The notes below the pieces were generated by a model. It saw only the letters and a list, made by a program, of their open reading frames with translations. It did no database searches and was not told the origin of the DNA. The translations under genes and the position numbers were made by a program. 64,000 nt of DNA, from the NCBI GenBank assembly GCA_934754425.1, contig CAKVIN010000001.1:1-64000 (forward strand), written 5' to 3'. Shown here in pieces: positions 60,131 to 64,000 of this stretch (position 1 is the stretch's first letter; each line of letters begins with the position of its first letter). The stretch comes from an uncultured Candidatus Melainabacteria bacterium. GTDB lineage: Bacteria > Cyanobacteriota > Vampirovibrionia > Gastranaerophilales > Gastranaerophilaceae.

Positions 60131-60919
60131 TTACTCATGTTGATTATCAGTAATTTTATCCAATATTTTTTGTGTCAGAAGTGTTCCGCCCATAATTGAG
60201 CCAAATATAATTGGAACTCTTTTTATCATGCGCATTTTTTTAGTTAATGCACTGGATATTGATAGAAACAATAATGGCACAAGAGTATCATTCATCAAGT
60301 ATCTCGTAGTATTTTTCAACCTTTTATCAAACTCTTTATCTTTAGCAATTTCCATTGCTTGAGTTCCAACCATGCCAGTTGTAAGAAAACGCATTTGTGG
60401 CATATCCGTAACACTTGAATAAATTATGTCACGAGTATTTTCATCGGTGACTTTTGCCATATTTTTATCAATATATTTATGAATTTTACTTTTTTCCGGT
60501 CTTTTTTTCATTGGTTTCGGTTGTTTAAAACTTGTTTGTGATAAAGCATAATCTGAACCAAGCGCACCTAAAACCCCACAAGCCGTAACCATAAAACCGT
60601 TAGTAATATTTTTAATAATTTCATGCGTAGTTTCTAGTCTCTGATTCCATTTTGGATTATGAATAATATGGGTCATCTTTTTTACGGATTTCTTATATGC
60701 CGGAGCTTTTGATATTTTATGCGCAAGAGAATATTCCAGTAGCATGCCGGCTGCTGCACCAGAAAGTATCACACTATCCTTGATTAAGAATTTTTTCTTA
60801 TATTTCGGACTTGCTGTTTTATAATCTTTATAAGTTTTATAAAATCCGCTTGTTATAAATATTCCGGCTGATAGTGTTGTTGAATCTAGTATTTTGTTTA
60901 TTGGGATACGAGGTATCAT
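60131..60919 (-). CDS. hypothetical membrane protein
   Basis: 262 residues with about four hydrophobic segments (DSTTLSAGIFITSGFY, DSVILSGAAAGMLLEYSL, GFMVTACGVLGALGSDYAL and LVPLLFLSISSALTKK), basic loops between, and no known domain. It has the style of a small inner-membrane protein. The 45-bp gap to the divergent ABC permease holds both promoters. Confidence 0.68.
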   Translation of the reverse strand: MIPRIPINKILDSTTLSAGIFITSGFYKTYKDYKTASPKYKKKFLIKDSVILSGAAAGMLLEYSLAHKISKAPAYKKSVKKMTHIIHNPKWNQRLETTHEIIKNITNGFMVTACGVLGALGSDYALSQTSFKQPKPMKKRPEKSKIHKYIDKNMAKVTDENTRDIIYSSVTDMPQMRFLTTGMVGTQAMEIAKDKEFDKRLKNTTRYLMNDTLVPLLFLSISSALTKKMRMIKRVPIIFGSIMGGTLLTQKILDKITDNQHE

Positions 60920-60952
60920 ATAATATATTCAATCACAAAAAAAGTTTTATTA

Positions 60953-60958
60953 TAAAAT
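60953..60958 (+). promoter_or_regulatory. -10 box of the ABC permease gene, possibly leaderless
   Basis: TAAAAT followed by 6 nt and ATG at 60965. The region is very AT-rich, so this is less certain than the other leaderless cases. Confidence 0.4.
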
Positions 60959-60964
60959 ATATAT

Positions 60965-61774
60965 ATGAAAAATTTTCTTTTGTTTACAATTTTAATAATT
61001 CTTGCTCTCTCAATGCTTTTACCATTTTTCATGATGTTTTTTATTTCACTAAGCGGCAATGAAAACATATTCACAAACTACACAAACATAAACTTAACTT
61101 TTTGCGGCTACAAAAACGTATTCAACTCTATTCCGGTTATAAAATATTTTTTAAACAGCTTAATCGTTGCATTATTAACAACTATTGGACAAATCATTAT
61201 CTCAGCTTTAGCCGGATATGGGTTTGCTAGGACAAAGTTTTTCGGTAAAGATTTTTTATTTTATATCATAATTTTGACAATGATGATACCGCCACAAGTA
61301 AACATTGTTCCCCTATTTTATATTATGAGCAAATTAGGCTGGATAAATACGTATCAAGCATTAATTATCCCCGGAATTTTTGGCGGTTTTGGTGTTTATA
61401 TGATGAAAAATTATTTTTCATCATTCTCAAAAGATTTGGAAGAAGCCGCAAAATTAGACGGATGTAACCAATGGCAACTGTTTTTCAGGATTGCACTACC
61501 TTGTGCATTACCGGCAATTGCTACATTAAGTATTTTTACGTTTGTTACAACTTGGAATAGTTTTATGTGGCCGTTAATAGTCACAAATAGCGAAAATATG
61601 CGAACATTAGCAGTCGGACTAACCATTTTTAAAAGTTCGTTCAGAGAAATTACTATGTGGCGAGAACTCATGGCATGTTCTGTAATTTGTTCTATACCTG
61701 TTTTAACAATTTTTATTATAGGCAAAAAATATTTAATCAATAATCCTCTTGATGGAGCAGGTAAAGAAGGATAA
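60965..61774 (+). CDS. ABC sugar-transporter permease (MalG-type)
   Basis: 269 residues, six predicted membrane helices, binding-protein-dependent transport inner-membrane component. The EAA loop that contacts the ATPase is LEEAAKLDGCNQWQLFFRIA with LPCALPAI. FLNSLIVALLTTIGQIIISA and LAGYGFARTKFFGKDFLFYI are typical of MalG/UgpE/carbohydrate permeases. No binding protein, partner permease or ATPase gene is adjacent, so the rest of the transporter must be elsewhere. Confidence 0.9.
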   Translation: MKNFLLFTILIILALSMLLPFFMMFFISLSGNENIFTNYTNINLTFCGYKNVFNSIPVIKYFLNSLIVALLTTIGQIIISALAGYGFARTKFFGKDFLFYIIILTMMIPPQVNIVPLFYIMSKLGWINTYQALIIPGIFGGFGVYMMKNYFSSFSKDLEEAAKLDGCNQWQLFFRIALPCALPAIATLSIFTFVTTWNSFMWPLIVTNSENMRTLAVGLTIFKSSFREITMWRELMACSVICSIPVLTIFIIGKKYLINNPLDGAGKEG

Positions 61775-61876
61775 TTCACAAATAAATTTGTCTAATTAAT
61801 AAGATAAATTTTTTTATTACAAAAAGTTTACAATAACATTTTTATAGATTAATATATAAAATATTAAGAGGATAAT

Positions 61877-62692
61877 ATGATAATTGATTCGCATACACAT
61901 ATCGGAAATTCATTTTGGGGGAATTTCTCTCCAGAGTTTTTGTTAGATATTATAAATGATAGCGTTGACTTCGCAATTTGTTCTAATTTAGAAGGAATAG
62001 ACAATTATTCCGGAAAAGATGAAATTGAATGCAATTTAGCAATGCTAAATATTGCAAAATATTATCCAAAAATTAAAGCGTTAGCCGTATGTGAAGTAGA
62101 TAGGACGCAAAATGCTGATAAAATCAGACAATTAATAAAAGAACATCAAGAGTTTATTGGCTTAAAATTTCATCCGGAATTTACCAAACTAGCTGCGAAT
62201 TCCGATAAATATAACGATTATTTAACAGTAGCTCAAGAGTTTCATTTGCCTTGTCTTTATCATAGCGGACATATAAAATCACGTTTTTCATCACCAAAAT
62301 TAATTTATAAAAAAGCTCAAGAGTTTCCAAATGTGCCAATTATTCTCGGGCATTTATCCACCGGTCCAAAAAGTTCTCACGAAGAAGCGATTGAAATAAT
62401 TATAGATTCTATTGAAAACAATAAAGCAACTTTGTACGTTGATACTTCTTGGGTAGATTTGGATGACATAATTTTACTTGTTGAAAAATTGAAAAACACT
62501 AAAAAAGGCGATTTTACTCATAGAATAATGTGGGCTTCCGATGCTCCGGTCGGTGATTTCAATCAAAATAAACATTCTTATGAAAAAAATTTAAAACAAT
62601 TTATCAATAAAATAAATGAACATTTTAATAATGATAAAGAATTACTTGAAGCATTATTATACAAAAATGCAATGAATTTGTATAAATTATAA
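61877..62692 (+). CDS. amidohydrolase-family protein
   Basis: 271 residues, a TIM-barrel metal-dependent hydrolase. MIIDSHTHIG gives the HxH metal motif. FIGLKFHPEF (Lys/His), YHSGH, VPIILGHLS and MWASDAPVGDF supply the other metal and catalytic residues, as in amidohydrolase-2/TatD-like enzymes. The substrate is unknown. AGAGGA lies 6 nt before the ATG. It ends in a terminator. Confidence 0.88.
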   Translation: MIIDSHTHIGNSFWGNFSPEFLLDIINDSVDFAICSNLEGIDNYSGKDEIECNLAMLNIAKYYPKIKALAVCEVDRTQNADKIRQLIKEHQEFIGLKFHPEFTKLAANSDKYNDYLTVAQEFHLPCLYHSGHIKSRFSSPKLIYKKAQEFPNVPIILGHLSTGPKSSHEEAIEIIIDSIENNKATLYVDTSWVDLDDIILLVEKLKNTKKGDFTHRIMWASDAPVGDFNQNKHSYEKNLKQFINKINEHFNNDKELLEALLYKNAMNLYKL

Positions 62693-62707
62693 ATAATAGC
62701 AAAAAAA

Positions 62708-62730
62708 AAGACCTTGTAAAAACCAAGGCC
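62708..62730 (-). terminator. terminator on the minus strand, after rnpB
   Basis: On the minus strand GGCCTTGG-TTTTTA-CAAGGTC (approximate) is followed by a run of T. It is a candidate end for the rnpB transcript or its read-through. Confidence 0.55.
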
Positions 62731-62750
62731 TGTCCGTTTAAATAAGAAGA

Positions 62751-62792
62751 GAGAGCTTTATATTCTTTATAAAAACTCTCAAATTTTTTTTT
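62751..62792 (+). terminator. terminator of the amidohydrolase gene
   Basis: GAGAGCTTTA (62751-62760) and TAAAAACTCTC (62770-62780), then AAA and nine T. Confidence 0.7.
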
Positions 62793-62935
62793 GCTATTTA
62801 TCTTATCAAATATTTACAAAACTTTACATCAAACCCTAGGGGTGAAATCTTATTAGAAGTGGAACGTCTTGAAATTACGATTACTACTTTAATATGTAAG
62901 AGAAAACTGTTCCAATCTTTTTTCTAAAAAAGAAT

Positions 62936-63284
62936 AAAGTAGCTCATAAGCCGTGTTCTGTTCGGGAAAATTTTCCTTGATAATCATCTATCTGGTATTG
63001 GGATTGCTCCCAATCTCTAGCGATTTTTCAGGCTCGGCGGACACCTCAAGCACCTGAGTCAATCTTGCATCCGATCGGGGTTTAGCTAGCCGGTACCTTC
63101 CGATACCGCTGGTGAAGCTCTTAACTCACCGTTGCACCATCGCCTGTGATATAAAATCCATCGGCAGTATATTTCCTGTGCCACTTTCCACCGGTTCACA
63201 CCGTCCGGAGTTTCTCCGGCAATCTGTCCTTGGATGCACGGACTTTCCTCACCCAAATGGGCGCGATTATCCGGCTACTTTATT
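62936..63284 (-). ncRNA. rnpB: RNase P RNA (bacterial type A)
   Basis: About 349 nt, the catalytic RNA that matures tRNA 5' ends. Universal segments are visible on the minus strand: GAGGAAAGTCCG near the 5' end, AGGGTGAAA-like GTGGAAAGTG, the P-loop that would bind tRNA CCA, and ACAGAACACGGCTTATGAGC near the 3' end. Its ends (AAAGTAGCC / GGCTCATGAGCTACTTT-like) pair as P1. The antisense direction shows no gene. Confidence 0.95.
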
Positions 63285-63292
63285 CTGAATAT

Positions 63293-63320
63293 ATTATACT
63301 ATAATTAAAAGATTTTGTAA
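63293..63320 (-). promoter_or_regulatory. rnpB promoter
   Basis: On the minus strand TTACAA (63320-63315), a 16-nt spacer and TATAAT (63298-63293), giving a start near 63286. It is back-to-back with the promoter at 63323-63351. Confidence 0.55.
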
Positions 63321-63322
63321 TA

Positions 63323-63351
63323 TTGAAAAACAGATTTTGATATTGTATAAT
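63323..63351 (+). promoter_or_regulatory. promoter of a small convergent RNA
   Basis: TTGAAA (63323-63328), a 17-nt spacer and consensus TATAAT (63346-63351). The predicted start is near 63358. There is no open reading frame of any length behind it. Confidence 0.55.
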
Positions 63352-63357
63352 AATAGA

Positions 63358-63457
63358 GTAAAGGAAAAGCTCCAGTTGGAGCTAGGGCTTAACCACTTCC
63401 TTTACAAGGCAATTTGTAAAGTAGCTATCATCACTAACACGGCGATAGCTATTTTTA
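63358..63457 (+). ncRNA. candidate antisense RNA (antitoxin of a type I pair)
   Basis: A predicted ~100-nt RNA between the promoter at 63323-63351 and an intrinsic terminator (TAGCTATC 63422-63429 / GATAGCTA 63444-63451, then TTTTT). Inside are AGCTCC-AGTT-GGAGCT (63368-63383) and CTTTACAA...TTTGTAAAG, so it folds into three stems. It is complementary to the 3' part of the small peptide gene on the other strand. Function inferred from architecture only. Confidence 0.4.
63366..63384 (-). terminator. terminator of the small peptide gene
   Basis: On the minus strand AGCTCC-AACT-GGAGCT is followed by TTTTCCTTT. It lies about 20 nt past the peptide stop codon. Confidence 0.5.
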
Positions 63458-63473
63458 TTAGCCATTTTGCCAT
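63402..63473 (-). CDS. 23-residue hydrophobic peptide, candidate type I toxin
   Basis: MAKWLIKIAIAVLVMIATLQ plus IAL: one membrane-spanning helix with Lys at the N-terminal end, like Fst/Ldr/TxpA-class type I toxins in design but not in sequence. A very strong site, GGGAGG, lies 6 nt before the ATG. It can pair imperfectly with CCTTTCCTCG further upstream in the leader (63517-63529), which would hide the site. The mRNA leader starts with a GCATAC-GTATGC hairpin. The frame extends upstream to 63602, but only this ATG has a ribosome-binding site. It overlaps the convergent RNA. Confidence 0.5.
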   Translation of the reverse strand: MAKWLIKIAIAVLVMIATLQIAL

Positions 63474-63574
63474 TGCTAACCTCCCTTCTCGACATATAAC
63501 CACAAATTTTGTTGTTTCGAGGAAAGGTTTCGGAAAGTGCTTCCTTGCATACAAAAAGTATGCTTGATTATTGT

Positions 63575-63602
63575 AATATATAAAAGTAAAGTTGTCTATC
63601 AA
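63575..63602 (-). promoter_or_regulatory. promoter of the small peptide gene
   Basis: On the minus strand TTGATA (63602-63597), a 16-nt spacer and TATATT (63580-63575), giving a leader of about 95 nt. Confidence 0.45.
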
Positions 63603-63635
63603 AAAGTAGGTCAGGCATTATCGGACAAATACCAT

Positions 63636-64000
63636 TTACAGAAACACTTTTTCACATTTTAAAAACTTACCATCAAACTTAGTAATAGCAGCAAGTTTCT
63701 CATTGTCCATTAAGATTACATACTCATCATTTTTAAATTGTTGGTTTGGTATAATAACCATTCCGTTAGAAATTCGTTTTTTCTCTTCATTATCCAGATT
63801 GTAAATCATAAAATTCAATTTTTCTGTAGGATAAATAAGGTTACTTAAAACAACTTCCACCGTATTCAAATCTTCTAACTTGATAGAATTTTCTACATAA
63901 AATTCACCTGCTTTTATTCTAACAAGTTTAATCAAATGCCCGAATACACCTAATTTTTCTCCCAAATCATTAGCAATAGAGCGAATATACGTCCCTTTAG
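63636..64000 (-). CDS. truB: tRNA pseudouridine-55 synthase, C-terminal part (5' end outside window)
   Basis: The last 120 codons are present, entering at the right edge. It begins with KGTYIRSIANDLG, a segment conserved in TruB after the catalytic domain. LGVFGHLIKLVRIKAGEFYV and EDLNTVEVVLSNLI continue as in the family's end. The C-terminal part is a PUA-like extension (ISNGMVIIPNQQFKNDEYVI). The enzyme makes pseudouridine 55 in the T-loop of tRNA. It ends 34 bp beyond the peptide gene's promoter region. Confidence 0.85.
   Translation of the reverse strand, partial: KGTYIRSIANDLGEKLGVFGHLIKLVRIKAGEFYVENSIKLEDLNTVEVVLSNLIYPTEKLNFMIYNLDNEEKKRISNGMVIIPNQQFKNDEYVILMDNEKLAAITKFDGKFLKCEKVFL

Noticed and set aside
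63337..63567. 76-aa plus-strand frame over the small RNA
   Set aside because: It begins before the predicted transcription start, lacks a ribosome-binding site and crosses the terminator.

Overview
The window looks like the genome of an AT-rich (roughly 30% GC by eye), Gram-negative, flagellated bacterium that uses the standard genetic code; UGA serves as a stop in several overlapping gene pairs. Outer-membrane biology is explicit: P- and L-ring flagellar genes, a TolC-type channel, a giant autotransporter and a TonB-domain protein. Together with the prepilin style, the EF-hand proteins and many lineage-specific short proteins, this best fits the non-photosynthetic, host-associated Cyanobacteriota (Melainabacteria/Vampirovibrionia, Gastranaerophilales-like). 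That assignment is an inference from gene style; no rRNA marker is present.

Layout. 0-5 kb: tail of a Fic-like protein, a small LuxR-type HTH protein, folK, an HI0933-family flavoprotein and valS. 5-12.1 kb: one 2324-residue autotransporter with Chlamydia-Pmp-like repeats. 12.3-26 kb: housekeeping and cell-envelope genes (GNAT, metG, PHP phosphoesterase/yidD, TPR-NHL protein, prepilin, DUF3137, dacB, nitrilase, DUF374 acyltransferase, panB, queD, uridine-kinase-like). 26-30 kb: pgk, a putative metallopeptidase, proC, DUF1653. 30-40.4 kb: a flagellar rod, ring and hook-junction cluster (lytic transglycosylase, flgF/G, flgG, flgA, flgI, flgJ, a FlgM-sized protein, flgH, flgN, flgK, flgL), with long hairpin repeats in most of its gene junctions. 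40.6-54.5 kb: second prepilin, TonB-TPR protein, pncC, glgC, deoC, TolC/adaptor pair, uppP, wecA/tagO-like, EF-hand protein, degenerate histidine phosphatase, hisS. 54.6-64 kb: dapF, a 3 x 115 bp tandem repeat, a GGDEF-like protein, a large EF-hand protein with a (TAC)15 microsatellite upstream, tRNA-Gln(CUG), an orphan ABC permease, an amidohydrolase, rnpB, a candidate type I toxin-antitoxin locus and the 3' part of truB.

Three signals cut across the window. (1) Several genes have a strong -10 box, usually TGnTATAAT, ending only 6-7 nt before the ATG with no Shine-Dalgarno sequence, which predicts leaderless mRNAs. (2) Two families of ~120-bp long-stem hairpin repeats (four and two copies), with arms built from short 8-9-nt repeats, sit just after stop codons in the flagellar cluster; a third, single hairpin of the same design lies upstream of pgk. 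(3) Next to rnpB, a 23-residue hydrophobic peptide gene with a strong but apparently sequestered ribosome-binding site overlaps a convergent ~100-nt RNA that has its own promoter and terminator. This has the architecture of a type I toxin-antitoxin module and is the best candidate here for an undescribed system.
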